DNA of 64,000 bases from CAVTWH01 sp963794685 (GCA_963794685.1 CAWCFK010000004.1:1178001-1242000), one strand, 5' to 3'; shown: positions 24,093-33,010, numbered from the stretch's first letter. Notes: generated by a model not told the origin, from the letters alone. Made by a program: numbers and translations.

Positions 24093-25016
24093 GTGGCACT
24101 TGGACTTCCCTCAGTGATGCCGGGCGGGCATGCGTCGATCGGCGACCTGATCCGTGAGCCCCAGCCCACCTTCTCGTTCGAGTTCTTCCCGCCCCGCGAC
24201 GCCGAGCAGGAGCAGCAGCTCTGGAAGGCGATCCGGGAGCTGGAGCCGCTGCGGCCGTCGTTCGTCTCGATCACCTACGGGGCGGGCGGCTCGACCCGGG
24301 ACAACACCGTGTCGGCCACCGAGCGGATCGCCACCCAGACCACTCTGCTCCCGATGGCCCACCTGACCGCCGTCAACCACTCCGTTGCCGAACTGCGCAA
24401 CCTGATCGGGCGGTACGCGTCGGCCGGCATCCACAACGTGCTCGCGGTCCGTGGCGACCCGCCCGGCGACCCGCAGGGGGAGTGGGTACGGCATCCGCGC
24501 GGGATCACCTACGCGGCCGAGCTGGTGTCGTTGATCAAGGAGTCCGGCGACTTCTGCGTCGGAGTGGCGGCGTTCCCGCACAAGCACCCGCGCTCGGTCG
24601 ACATCGACACCGACACCCGGTACCTGATCGACAAGTGCCGGGCCGGGGCCGACTTCGCGATCACCCAGATGTTCTTCGACGCCGACGAGTACCTGCGGCT
24701 GCGGGACCGGGTGGCGGCGGCCGGCTGCGACACCCCGATCGTTCCGGAGGTCATGCCGGTACTCAGCTACGCCACCGTGGAACGGGCCCCGGTGCTGTCC
24801 GGGGCAGCGTTCCCGCCGGAGTTGGCGGCCCGGTTCGCCGCGCTGGCCGACGACCCGAAGGCGGTCCGCAAGCTCGGTATCGAACAGGCCAGCCTGCTCT
24901 GCGAGCGGCTGCTCGCCGAAGGGGTGCCCGGCATCCACTTCATTACCTTCAACCGCTCGAAGGCGACCCGGGAGATCTGGCAGAACCTGGCGGTCGCAGA
25001 GCTGAAGGCGGCGTGA
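24093..25016 (+). CDS. metF: 5,10-methylenetetrahydrofolate reductase
   Basis: FAD enzyme producing 5-methyl-tetrahydrofolate for methionine synthesis. 307 residues, TIM barrel. Key segments: FSFEFFPPRD with the catalytic Glu, FVSITYGAGGSTRDN, LTAVNHSVAEL, the VLAVRGDPPGD loop, GVAAFPHKHP and DFAITQMFFDA. Starts at GTG 24093 with no RBS. A homologue, Rv2172c, lies at the corresponding place in the mycobacterial locus. Followed by the phosphatidyltransferase gene. Confidence 0.96.
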   Translation: MALGLPSVMPGGHASIGDLIREPQPTFSFEFFPPRDAEQEQQLWKAIRELEPLRPSFVSITYGAGGSTRDNTVSATERIATQTTLLPMAHLTAVNHSVAELRNLIGRYASAGIHNVLAVRGDPPGDPQGEWVRHPRGITYAAELVSLIKESGDFCVGVAAFPHKHPRSVDIDTDTRYLIDKCRAGADFAITQMFFDADEYLRLRDRVAAAGCDTPIVPEVMPVLSYATVERAPVLSGAAFPPELAARFAALADDPKAVRKLGIEQASLLCERLLAEGVPGIHFITFNRSKATREIWQNLAVAELKAA

Positions 25017-25062
25017 GCGCACCCTGCTGACCTGGGACGAGTACGCGATCCAATGGGCCGGG

Positions 25063-25845
25063 TTGCACGGCGGAGTGGACCCCAGGCGCGGCAGTAGCTC
25101 CATGCTCGCGTGGCTGCGCGGCGCGTACTCGTTCGGGCGGCTGTGCGCCCGGCTGCACATCGGGCCGGCCGCGGTGACCACCGCGGGGCTGCTGCTCAGC
25201 TTGGCTGTGCCGCCCGTGGTCGACCAGGGTCGGGTCTGGGTGCTCGCCGGCGCGGCGCTGGTGCTGCTCTCCGCGCTCGCCGACTCGGTGGACGGCGCGG
25301 TGGCCGTCATCACCGGCCGGGCCAGCAAGCTCGGCTTCGTCTACGACTCGCTGGCTGACCGGCTCAGCGAACTCGCCTGGCTGGCCGGACTCAAGGTCAT
25401 CGGGGTACCCGGCTGGCTGGTGGTGGTCTGCGGCGCGGTCGCCTGGCTGCACGAGTACCTGCGCGCGCGGGCCGCCGCCGCGGGGATGTCGGAGATCGGC
25501 TTGATCACCGCGGCCGAGCGGCCGACCCGGGTGGTGTTCGCGGTGCTCGGCTTCGGCCTGGCCGGCGCGGCCGGCTACATCGCGCCGGAGTTGTCCGTCG
25601 GCACGGCCACCGGGGTGACCGCCATCTGGACCCTGTTCGCCCTGATCGGACTGCTGCAACTGCTGACCGCCGTGCATGTGCGGCTGAGTCACCGACCAGC
25701 CCCCACCTACCGCGTCGAGGACCTGCACTCGCTGCCGAAGAAGTCGGGCCGCGGCGCGGGCGGCGCGATCGCCCTGGCCGTCCCGGCCGGAGCCCCGGAC
25801 GAGCCCGCCGACGAGCAGTGGGCCGCCCCCACCGAACGCGCCTGA
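25063..25845 (+). CDS. CDP-alcohol phosphatidyltransferase family membrane protein
   Basis: Integral membrane enzyme of the family that joins an alcohol to CDP-diacylglycerol. The signature is recognisable as ADSVDGAVAVITGRASKLGFVYDSLADR: all four Asp of D..DG..(..)G...D...D are in place, but the usual AR pair after DG reads AV. About six membrane helices. The first usual start is TTG 25063, yet the frame remains open upstream with a family-like N-terminus (LLTWDEYAIQWAG) back to about 25024, where only CTG codons are available, so a non-standard start or base error is likely. Converges with crtI without a gap. Alcohol substrate unknown. Confidence 0.82.
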   Translation: MHGGVDPRRGSSSMLAWLRGAYSFGRLCARLHIGPAAVTTAGLLLSLAVPPVVDQGRVWVLAGAALVLLSALADSVDGAVAVITGRASKLGFVYDSLADRLSELAWLAGLKVIGVPGWLVVVCGAVAWLHEYLRARAAAAGMSEIGLITAAERPTRVVFAVLGFGLAGAAGYIAPELSVGTATGVTAIWTLFALIGLLQLLTAVHVRLSHRPAPTYRVEDLHSLPKKSGRGAGGAIALAVPAGAPDEPADEQWAAPTERA

Positions 25846-27297
25846 TCAGGCCGGGCCGATCAGGTCGGTGACGATCTTCGCGGAGAGGGTGACCATCGGC
25901 AGGCCGCCGCCGGGGTGCACCGAGCCGCCGACCAGGAACAGGCCACGTACCGGGGCGCGATTGGCCGGGCGGAGCAGCCGGTGGGTCGGGGTTCCGTAGA
26001 TCGCGCCGCCGGGAGTCGCGGTGGCGGACTCCAGGTCGGCGGGGGTACGGATCTCGCGGAAGAGCACCCGGTCGCGCACGTCGGGGCCGCGGGCGGCGAG
26101 GGTGGCGAGCACCCGGTCGGCGTAGTCGTCCGCCACGCCCGGGGCACGCCAGTCGAAGCGGTTCTGTGGCGGCGCGTTGACCAGCACGAACAGGGCCTCG
26201 TGGCCGTCCGGTCGGACCAGTGGGTCGTCGGCGCTGGTGACGAACACCGCAGGGTCGGCGGCCGGCTCGCCGCACCGGAAGATCGCGTTGAACTCCTCGT
26301 CGTAGACCGGCGGGAAGAACACCGTGTGGTGCGCCAGGTCGGGGGTGTGGCCGCGCAGTCCGAGCAGCAGCACGAAGCCGGCGAGGCTGCGTTCGCGCAG
26401 CGGGGCGGCTTGCGCCGGGACGGGCAACAGGTCGGTGTAGACGGCCTGGGCATCGGCGTTCGCGACCACCACGTCGGCGGGGACGACCGCGCCGTCGGCG
26501 AGCCGTACCCCGGTCACCGCGCCGGCCGCCGTGTCGATGGCCCGCACGGCCGTACCGGTGCGCACGGTCACGCCCAGCGCGGTGCAGCGGCGGAGCAGCG
26601 CGTCGGCCAGGGTGCCGAGCCCGCCGGGCAGGTACCAGCCGCCGAAAGCGTGCTCGGCGTGCACGATCGCGGCGAGCGCGGCCGGGGCCCGGCGCGGATC
26701 CGCGCCCGCGTAGGTGGCGTAGCGGTCCAGCAGTACCCGCAGCCGGGCATCGCCCAGGTAACGCAGGCCCAGGCTGCGCAGGCTCCGGCCGGGGGCGATC
26801 GCGCGCAGGTCGCCCAGGTGCCAGGCGAGCCGGCGCAGCGCCGCCGCGTCCACCGGCCGGGTCAGCACGTCCCGCCAGCTCGCCGTCCAGATCCGGGCCG
26901 CCCGCGCGGACAGCGCCCGCCAGTCGTCCCCGGGCCGCGCCCCGAAGGCCGCCGCGATCCGTTCCGCGAACACCTCCGGCCCGCCGCCCGAGTCGAGCAC
27001 GCTGCCGTCCGGAAAAACGTGCCGGACCAGCGGATCGAGCGGGGTCAGGTCCAGTTCGTCGGCGAGGCTGCTGCCGGTGGCCGCGAAGAACTCCTCGAAC
27101 ACCTGCGGCAGGGTCAGCAGACTCGGCCCGGTGTCGAACCGGAACACCCCGTCCGGGGTGGCCTCCCGGTGCGTGCCCAGCTTGCCGCCGACCACGTCGG
27201 CCTGCTCGAACACACTCACCCGGTGGCCGGCGGCGGCCAGCCGGGCGGCTGCCGCCAACCCGCCGACGCCCGCCCCGACCACCACGATCCGGCTCAC
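25846..27297 (-). CDS. crtI: CrtI-family carotenoid desaturase
   Basis: FAD-dependent desaturase, membrane-associated. 483 residues. N-terminal dinucleotide fold VVVGAGVGGLAAAARLAAAGHRV with FEQADVVGGKLGTH; the C-terminal signature LFLVGGSVHPGGGLPMVTLSAK is the bacterial-type phytoene-dehydrogenase motif. Might act as phytoene desaturase or as a CrtD-like 3,4-desaturase; sequence by eye does not separate them. GTG 27297 overlaps the TGA of the glycosyltransferase gene (GTGA). Last gene of the carotenoid operon. Confidence 0.92.
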   Translation of the reverse strand: MSRIVVVGAGVGGLAAAARLAAAGHRVSVFEQADVVGGKLGTHREATPDGVFRFDTGPSLLTLPQVFEEFFAATGSSLADELDLTPLDPLVRHVFPDGSVLDSGGGPEVFAERIAAAFGARPGDDWRALSARAARIWTASWRDVLTRPVDAAALRRLAWHLGDLRAIAPGRSLRSLGLRYLGDARLRVLLDRYATYAGADPRRAPAALAAIVHAEHAFGGWYLPGGLGTLADALLRRCTALGVTVRTGTAVRAIDTAAGAVTGVRLADGAVVPADVVVANADAQAVYTDLLPVPAQAAPLRERSLAGFVLLLGLRGHTPDLAHHTVFFPPVYDEEFNAIFRCGEPAADPAVFVTSADDPLVRPDGHEALFVLVNAPPQNRFDWRAPGVADDYADRVLATLAARGPDVRDRVLFREIRTPADLESATATPGGAIYGTPTHRLLRPANRAPVRGLFLVGGSVHPGGGLPMVTLSAKIVTDLIGPA

Positions 27298-28391
27298 AGC
27301 GCCCGTCCCTTCCAGGTCAACCCGCCGCGCCGGCGCAGCCGGAACGACCGCACCACCAGAAACCCGAAGACCAGAACCGAAACCGGGTGGGCCAGCGCGT
27401 CCGGCACGGTCCGCGCCCCGGTCACCCGCCCCGCCACCACCCGGCCCAACACCCCGAGGAGGTACCCGCAACCGCCCGCCACCGGTGACCACGCCGCCAC
27501 CCCCAGCGGAGCGACATACGCCAACCCGAGCAGCGCCAGTACTCCGGCCGCCCCGGCCGCCGAGCCGAACGACGCCCACAGCGACTTGCCGTAGCCGTCG
27601 CGTACCTGCGCCCAGGACTCGTACATCCGGCAGTCGGCGAGCCGGTGCGCGTCGGCCAGCCCGATCCGGCCGCCGACCCGCTTCACCGCCCGGGCCAGCT
27701 CGATGTCCTCCAGCACCCGGTCGCGGACCGCCGGGTGGCCGCCCGAGCGCCGGTAGGCGTCCCGGTCCACCAGCAGGAACTGGCCGCCAGCCGCGGTGAG
27801 GGAGGGGCGGGCGGAGCGCTCCATCGCCCGTAGCGGCAGGAAGGTCAGCCACGACCACGGCAGCAGCGGCTGCACCAGGCGCTCGCCGACCGTCCGGGCG
27901 ACCAGCCGGGGGTACCCGCTGAGCAGGTCGAAGCGTCCGGCCCGCAGCAGCGCCACAGCGGCGGCCACGGCGTCCTGGTGCAGCACCACGTCGGCGTCGA
28001 GGAAGGCGAGCACCCGTACGTCAGCCGGCACGGCGTCGGCCAGTTGCCGACAGGCCCACGGCTTGCCGAGCCAGCCGGCCGGCAGCGCCGCCCCGGACAG
28101 CACCCGCACCCGATCGCCGCCCAGTTCCCGCACCAGCTCGGCGGTACCGTCCGTGGAGTTGTCGTCGAGCACGAAGATCCGCAGGTCCGGCACCCCGCGC
28201 TGGCGCAGCGCCGCCGCCAGGCACGCCGCCACCCGGTCCGCCTCGTCCCGCAGCGGCAGCAGCAGCGCGACCGGCTCGTCCACAGTGGACAGACCCGGCC
28301 GCAGCCGGCGCAGCAGCACCGCGTTGACCACGGTGTGCCCGGTCAGCACCGCCGCCACCACCGTCGGCACCCACAGCAGCCCCGCGATCAC
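27294..28391 (-). CDS. CruG-like membrane glycosyltransferase (GT2)
   Basis: 365 residues: an N-terminal membrane helix, a GT-A catalytic domain and two to three C-terminal helices. Catalytic features: LLLPLRDEADRV, FVLDDNSTDGTAEL (nucleotide Asp pair), AFLDADVVLH (DxD), and the acceptor-side ED in RVLEDIELARAV. The pairing with CruF next door resembles the CruF-CruG hydratase/2'-O-glycosyltransferase pair of other bacteria, so glycosylation of a carotenoid hydroxyl is the best inference. GTG 28391 overlaps the cruF stop by four bases. Confidence 0.82.
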   Translation of the reverse strand: MIAGLLWVPTVVAAVLTGHTVVNAVLLRRLRPGLSTVDEPVALLLPLRDEADRVAACLAAALRQRGVPDLRIFVLDDNSTDGTAELVRELGGDRVRVLSGAALPAGWLGKPWACRQLADAVPADVRVLAFLDADVVLHQDAVAAAVALLRAGRFDLLSGYPRLVARTVGERLVQPLLPWSWLTFLPLRAMERSARPSLTAAGGQFLLVDRDAYRRSGGHPAVRDRVLEDIELARAVKRVGGRIGLADAHRLADCRMYESWAQVRDGYGKSLWASFGSAAGAAGVLALLGLAYVAPLGVAAWSPVAGGCGYLLGVLGRVVAGRVTGARTVPDALAHPVSVLVFGFLVVRSFRLRRRGGLTWKGRAL

Positions 28392-29137
28392 CCGCCACCA
28401 CCCCCGGATCGTCCCGGTCGGGCGATCGACCAGGTGAGCGGGAGGGCGACCAGGCCCATGCCGAGGGCGCCGGCCACCGCGGAGGTGGGCAGGCCGAGGA
28501 AGACCGCGTGGGCGAGCACGCTGGAGTAGTAGGTCCACAGGTAGAGGGCGAGCATCGGGGCGTCCCGGCCGCTACCGCGGGCACCGGCCGGCAGGAGCAC
28601 GGCGAGCAGCGCCATCATCGCCAGCGCCACGGCCAGCCAGCCCGCGTAGTTGGTGAGTGGGACGCCGGCGAACCCGGGGTGCGGATCGTCCCAGTGCCAG
28701 TAGCCCTGGTCGACCATCTGTGGGTCGAGGAACAGGTCCCAGGACGCCAGGGCCCAGCCGGCCACCAGTACCCGCAGCGGCGCACGGCGGGTCAGCCGGG
28801 CGGCGGCCAGCCACGCCGGCCACGCCATCCACACCCAGGCCAGCGGGATCACCAGGGGCACCCCGAGCGGGCGCGGGCCGAGCGCGCCCGAGTAGGCGTA
28901 GTCGCCGAACGGGAAGCCGGTGTGCACGCCCAGTGCCTCGACGATCCAGCCGACGGGGGCGACCACGCCGAACAGGGTGGCTGCCGCCCGTACCCCCCGG
29001 GTCAAAAGAGCGTGACCGACGCTGTAGCCGCAGCCGACTCCCACGGTGACCACGACGAGGGCGGCCCTTGTCCCACCGGCGGTGAGCGGGTAGCCGATCT
29101 GCAGCGCGACCAGCAGGGCCAGTGGCAGCCAGCGCAT
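28388..29137 (-). CDS. cruF: CruF-like carotenoid 1',2'-hydratase family membrane protein
   Basis: 249 residues with about seven membrane helices. Diagnostic segments are EALGVHTGFPFGDYAYSGALGP, LVIPLAWVWMAWPAWLAA, SWDLFLDPQMVDQGYWHWDDP and GVPLTNYAGWL, all typical of the DUF422/CruF family. CruF adds water across the psi-end double bond of acyclic or monocyclic carotenoids. Start ATG 29137 forms a TGATG overlap with the acetyltransferase stop. The reading frame extends upstream but that part is shadow sequence. Confidence 0.87.
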   Translation of the reverse strand: MRWLPLALLVALQIGYPLTAGGTRAALVVVTVGVGCGYSVGHALLTRGVRAAATLFGVVAPVGWIVEALGVHTGFPFGDYAYSGALGPRPLGVPLVIPLAWVWMAWPAWLAAARLTRRAPLRVLVAGWALASWDLFLDPQMVDQGYWHWDDPHPGFAGVPLTNYAGWLAVALAMMALLAVLLPAGARGSGRDAPMLALYLWTYYSSVLAHAVFLGLPTSAVAGALGMGLVALPLTWSIARPGRSGGGGG

Positions 29138-29730
29138 CAGGCCGGTTGGCCGTGCTCCGCCGGGGCCGCCGGGTTCGCCAGCTCCGGGGGCAGCGGCAAC
29201 TGCCGGCCGAGGATGGCGAACGGCCGCTCGTCGCCGGGGAAACTGAAGTCCCGCAACACATCCACGAACCCGAACCGGCGGTAGAGCCGCCAGGCGCGGG
29301 ACTGCTGCTCGTCCGCCTCGGGCGTGGACAGCAGGGTGGTCGTTCCTGACCCGGCGGTCAGCAACGCGCGCAACTGGTCGGCGCCCAGCCCGTGCCCCTG
29401 CGCGGTCGGGCGGACGTGCAGCTCGACGACCTCGAAGCAGTCGGTCAACCAGAACTTGCGGGCGTCGCGGCGCAGCCCTTCGCGTACCCGGTCGTGCCAC
29501 CACTGGCCCTTCGCGGAGGCGTACCCGTAACCGAAGCCGAGCAGCCGGTCCTGCGCGTCCAGGGTGGCCACCGCGCGGAAGCCGGGCCGGCGCACATGCC
29601 CGGCCACGTACCCGGCCCGCGCCCGGGTCAGCTCCGGCGGGTACCCCATCGCCTGCCCGTACACCTCGATGACGTCGTCCAGCCGGTGCACGAGATCGCC
29701 CGGCGTCCACGACACCAACCGCATACCCAT
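29137..29730 (-). CDS. GNAT-family acyltransferase in the carotenoid operon
   Basis: 197 residues with the GNAT core: VVELHVRPTAQGHGLGADQLRALL carries motif A (Q/R-x-x-G-x-G/A), then a beta-bulge region and WRLYRRFGFVDVLRDF as motif B. Acceptor unknown. Its translational coupling to cruF (TGATG) and 14-base spacing from the crtA-like gene argue it belongs to the pathway or its regulation. ATG 29730 or ATG 29724 may start it. O-acylation of a carotenoid glycoside would be unusual for GNAT enzymes, so no reaction is assigned. Confidence 0.85.
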   Translation of the reverse strand: MGMRLVSWTPGDLVHRLDDVIEVYGQAMGYPPELTRARAGYVAGHVRRPGFRAVATLDAQDRLLGFGYGYASAKGQWWHDRVREGLRRDARKFWLTDCFEVVELHVRPTAQGHGLGADQLRALLTAGSGTTTLLSTPEADEQQSRAWRLYRRFGFVDVLRDFSFPGDERPFAILGRQLPLPPELANPAAPAEHGQPA

Positions 29731-29744
29731 CCCTGTCCGTCCGC

Positions 29745-30449
29745 TCAGCCGGAATCCCCACCGGTCCAGGCGCCCGGCGGAGCGTCCCCGGCCGGGCCGA
29801 GCACGCCGGCATCGCCGGTCACCCTGAGCACCGCGAAGCGTGCGAACAGCTCCTCGGCATACCACCCCACGGTAGGCGTGCGTTCGATCGCGCGACGGTG
29901 CCCGGCCTGACGGTACGCGAAATCGACCAGCTCCGCCCCGTCCCGCCACACGCTGACCGTGCCCTGCCAGCCCAGCGGGGCCTCGCCCACGCCGAAACTT
30001 GCCCACCGGCCCGGCGCGTCCGCCAACGGAGCGGCCGCCGCGCCGATCGCCCGCCAGAACGTCCATGCCCGGCTCGGCCGCAGCCGGGCCCGGGTCAGCG
30101 CCAGCACCGGACCGGCCCAGCGCGGCTGGTCGGCCGGCACGGCGAACGGCTGCACCCCGGCCCAGCGGCCCCGGGCGGCCAGCGGGCGCAGGTCGACCCG
30201 GCAGCCGGCCAGCGCCAGCCGGGTCCACTGCGGGAAGGTCACCGGCTCGTCGGTCACGGTGATCGCGGCCCACCTGGTCAGGTCCACGCTGCCGGCCCCG
30301 AACCGGCCGTCCCGGCCGGTGCCGAGCAGCTTCACGAACCGGGTGCCCGGCTCGCGGCGCAGCCGGCGGGCGTCCACCGCCAGCCGCCACGGCAGCCGGG
30401 GGAGCGCCCGCGCCGGCAGCCGCCAGACGTGCAGGCAGGTATGGGTCAC
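29745..30449 (-). CDS. crtA: CrtA-like carotenoid monooxygenase (spheroidene monooxygenase family)
   Basis: 234 residues. Matches the CrtA pattern throughout: GTRFVKLLGTGRDGRFGAGSVDLTRW, LTRARLRPSRAWTFWRAI, FGVGEAPLGWQGTVSVWRD, and the C-terminal RAIERTPTVGWYAEELFARFAVL with conserved Tyr-Glu-Glu. CrtA enzymes introduce a keto group at C-2 of carotenoids with a methoxy or hydroxy end group. GTG start 30449. First gene of the crtA-GNAT-cruF-GT2-crtI operon, 25 bases after the ybaK locus. Confidence 0.85.
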   Translation of the reverse strand: MTHTCLHVWRLPARALPRLPWRLAVDARRLRREPGTRFVKLLGTGRDGRFGAGSVDLTRWAAITVTDEPVTFPQWTRLALAGCRVDLRPLAARGRWAGVQPFAVPADQPRWAGPVLALTRARLRPSRAWTFWRAIGAAAAPLADAPGRWASFGVGEAPLGWQGTVSVWRDGAELVDFAYRQAGHRRAIERTPTVGWYAEELFARFAVLRVTGDAGVLGPAGDAPPGAWTGGDSG

Positions 30450-30474
30450 GCCGCCACCTCGCGCAGGCGCTCGG

Positions 30475-30958
30475 TCACGCCACCTCGACGGGGGTGCCGG
30501 CGGTGACCCGGACCAGTTCGGCGTAGGTCGTCGGGTACACCGCGTGCGCGATGCCGCCGGCCGCCCAGATCTCCGGGTACCCGGCCAGCGCCACGTCCAC
30601 CAGGGTGCGCAGCGGCTTCGGGTGCCCGAGCGGCGCGACCCCGCCGATGGTCTGCCCGGTGTGCTCGCGGACGAACTCCGGGGTGGCCCGCTTGAACTTG
30701 GCCGAGCCCCAGGTCGGCGGTCACCTTCGCGACGTCCACCCGGTGCGCGCCGGAGGTGAGGATCAGCAGCGGCTCGCCGTCGGCGTCGAAGATCAGCGAG
30801 TTGGCGATCTGGCCCACCTCGACGCCGAGCGCCGCCGCCGCTAGCGCCGCCGTGCTGGCCGCGTCGGCGAGCATCCGGACGGTGCTGCGGGCACCGGAGC
30901 CGTTGCGGGAGTCGGCGGCGTCCAGCGCGTCCTGGACGGCGGTCACGTTCGGGTGCAT
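30475..30958 (-). CDS. YbaK/EbsC-type aminoacyl-tRNA deacylase, one-base frameshift
   Basis: Trans-editing deacylase related to ProX/YbaK that removes mischarged amino acids from tRNA. Starts ATG 30958. The frame runs through ANSLIFDADGEPLLILTSGAHRVDV and then breaks; after removing one C from the CCCC run at 30707-30710 it continues FKRATPEFVREHTGQTIGGVAPLGHP, the family signature with the conserved Lys and GxxxPxGHP, to TGA at 30475. Full-length repaired product about 160 residues, normal for the family. The extra base is probably a consensus error. Confidence 0.85.
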
Positions 30959-31003
30959 CGGGGGCTCTCCTCGCTCGTTCGGTCCTTGTTCAGGTGGGCG
31001 GCC

Positions 31004-31978
31004 TCAGGTGGGCGGCAGCTCGCCCGGTCCCACCGTACGTGCCGTCTCGGCGAGTGCCACGCCGGCCAGGATGAGCGCGCCGCCGAGCAGTTGCGGCGCG
31101 TCCAGCCGTTCGCCCAGCACCACCCAGGCGACCGCGCTGGCCAGTACCGGCTCGATCATCCCGATGATGCCGACCGAAGTCGGCGGCAGGTGGCGCAGCG
31201 CCGCGATATTCAACGAGTACGCGATGATCGAGCCGCCCACCACCATGTAGATCGCGAGCAGCCAGACCGGCACTCCGTGGCTGCTGCGGCCCAGCACCTC
31301 GAACGGGAAACCCCACCACGGCCACACCGCCATGCCGACCAGCGCCGCCACCCCGAACGCCCAGCAGGTGACCGAGGTCGCCTCGTACCGGGTGACCAGC
31401 CGGGGACCGAGCAGGTAGTAGACGGCCAGCAGGACGGCCGCGGCGAACCCGGCCGCCACCCCGACCGGGTCGAGCCCACCGGCCCCGGTGTGCCAGACCT
31501 TCGCCACCCCGGCCAGGCCGGCCAGGCTCAGCGTCAACCCGACCCACAGCCGGGGGCGGACCTGCTGCCGCTGGCCGAACCGGGCCCACAGCGCCACCAG
31601 CAGCGGCGCGGTGTACTCGAACAGCAGCGCGATGCCGACCGGCAGCCGGTCGATGGCGATGAAATACAGCATGGGTACGGTCAGGAAGCCGAGCAGCCCG
31701 TACCCGATCAGCAGCGGCAGTTCCTTCGCCGGTACCCGCATCGCCCGCAGTCCCGGCTGCGACCCGCCGCGGCGCAGCGCGATGATCAGCAGCAGCCCCA
31801 GGCTGGCCCCGCTGGCCCGCAGCACGGTCAGGTGCGGGGCGTCCACGCCGGCCTGCAGGATCAGCTTCGAAGCCGTGCCGTTGACGGCGAACAGCGCTCC
31901 GCCGCCCACCACCATGGCCACCCCGACGGCGGGGCTGGGCAGCGAGCGGGGGCGCACGGCCGGCAGCGTCTGTGTCAC
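31004..31978 (-). CDS. EamA/DMT-superfamily transporter
   Basis: 324 residues with about ten membrane helices in two EamA repeats, in the order typical of drug/metabolite or amino-acid exporters (first repeat about 17-155, second about 165-310). Helix four ends with the PxxLLFEYTAPLLVAL pattern and the second repeat with SVGIIGMIEPVLASAVAWVVLGE. GTG start. Downstream of the WYL regulator on the same strand (57 bases) and 45 bases upstream of ybaK. Substrate unknown. Confidence 0.9.
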   Translation of the reverse strand: MTQTLPAVRPRSLPSPAVGVAMVVGGGALFAVNGTASKLILQAGVDAPHLTVLRASGASLGLLLIIALRRGGSQPGLRAMRVPAKELPLLIGYGLLGFLTVPMLYFIAIDRLPVGIALLFEYTAPLLVALWARFGQRQQVRPRLWVGLTLSLAGLAGVAKVWHTGAGGLDPVGVAAGFAAAVLLAVYYLLGPRLVTRYEATSVTCWAFGVAALVGMAVWPWWGFPFEVLGRSSHGVPVWLLAIYMVVGGSIIAYSLNIAALRHLPPTSVGIIGMIEPVLASAVAWVVLGERLDAPQLLGGALILAGVALAETARTVGPGELPPT

Positions 31979-32035
31979 TGGCAGAGGCTATCTGACTCCT
32001 TACCTGTCGGGCGTCGGCCATCCCTGTCCTCGGGA

Positions 32036-33010
32036 CTACCCGCGGCTCTGTTCGCTGGCCTCGATCGCCCGCCGGTACCGGTCGGCCACGGTACGCAGCG
32101 CGGCCACCAGGTCGGGGGAGTCGACGATGGTGAAGTCCGCGCCGAGCATGCCCAGGTAGAGCGCGAGCTGCTCGGGATGGTCGGAGCCAGGCTCGAACGC
32201 GCACCGGTCGGCGGCCAGGGACTCCACCTGCGCCGGGAACGGCAGCCGGCCGCGCACGTACTCCGCGGGCGCGTGCACGATCACCCGCGCCCGGTAGCGC
32301 CAGGTCGCCTCGGCGACGCCACGGGCCACCCGGGCGGTCAACTCCTCGTCGGGCGGCAGCTCCCGGGGCGTGAAGCGGGGTCCGGTCGGGGTGACCGGCG
32401 TGACCCGGTCGGCCCGGAACAGCCGCCAGTCGTCCCGGTCCAGATCCCAGGCGACCAGGTACCAGCGCCGCCGGTCGTGCACCAGGCGGTAGGGCTCCAC
32501 GCTGCGCCGGCTGACTGTCCCTGCGTGCGTGCGGTAGTCGAAGCGCAGCCGCTGGTGGTCCCGGCACGCGCCGGCGAGCGCCGTCAACACGTCCGGGTCC
32601 ACCTGCGGGCCGTGCGCCGGCATCGCCACGGTGGCCGACTCCAGCGCGCTGATCCGGTGCCGTAGCCGGGCGGGGAGCAGTTGCTGCAACTTCACCAGCG
32701 CGCGTACCGAGGTCTCCTCGATCCCGGCGACCGAGCCGCCTGCGGCGGTACGCAGGCCGATCGCCACGGCCACCGCCTCGTCGTCGTCGAGCAGCAGCGG
32801 CGGCAGCGCGCCGTGCGAGCCGAGCCGGTACCCGCCGGCCACCCCCGGTCGGGCGTCGACCGGGTAGCCGAGCCCGCGCAGCCGGTCCACGTCGTTGCGG
32901 ACGGTGCGGGTGGTGACGTCGAGGCGGGCGGCCAGCTCGGCGCTGGTCCAGTCCCGGCGCGCCTGCAACAGCGACAGCAGGCGCAGCAGTCGCGCGGAAG
33001 TACCCAACAT
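32036..33010 (-). CDS. WYL-domain transcriptional regulator
   Basis: 324 residues from ATG 33010. N-terminal DeoR/HTH_11 winged helix (RLLRLLSLLQARRDWTSAELAARLDVTTRTVRNDVDRLRGLGYPV), then a WYL domain (RLRFDYRTHAG ... VEPYRLVHDRRRWYLVAWDLDRDDWRLFRADRV) where the W-Y-L core reads WYL, and a C-terminal WCX extension. WYL domains bind nucleic acid or nucleotide ligands and several family members respond to DNA damage. A perfect inverted repeat lies immediately upstream, between this gene and the divergent epoxide hydrolase. Confidence 0.93.
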   Translation of the reverse strand: MLGTSARLLRLLSLLQARRDWTSAELAARLDVTTRTVRNDVDRLRGLGYPVDARPGVAGGYRLGSHGALPPLLLDDDEAVAVAIGLRTAAGGSVAGIEETSVRALVKLQQLLPARLRHRISALESATVAMPAHGPQVDPDVLTALAGACRDHQRLRFDYRTHAGTVSRRSVEPYRLVHDRRRWYLVAWDLDRDDWRLFRADRVTPVTPTGPRFTPRELPPDEELTARVARGVAEATWRYRARVIVHAPAEYVRGRLPFPAQVESLAADRCAFEPGSDHPEQLALYLGMLGADFTIVDSPDLVAALRTVADRYRRAIEASEQSRG

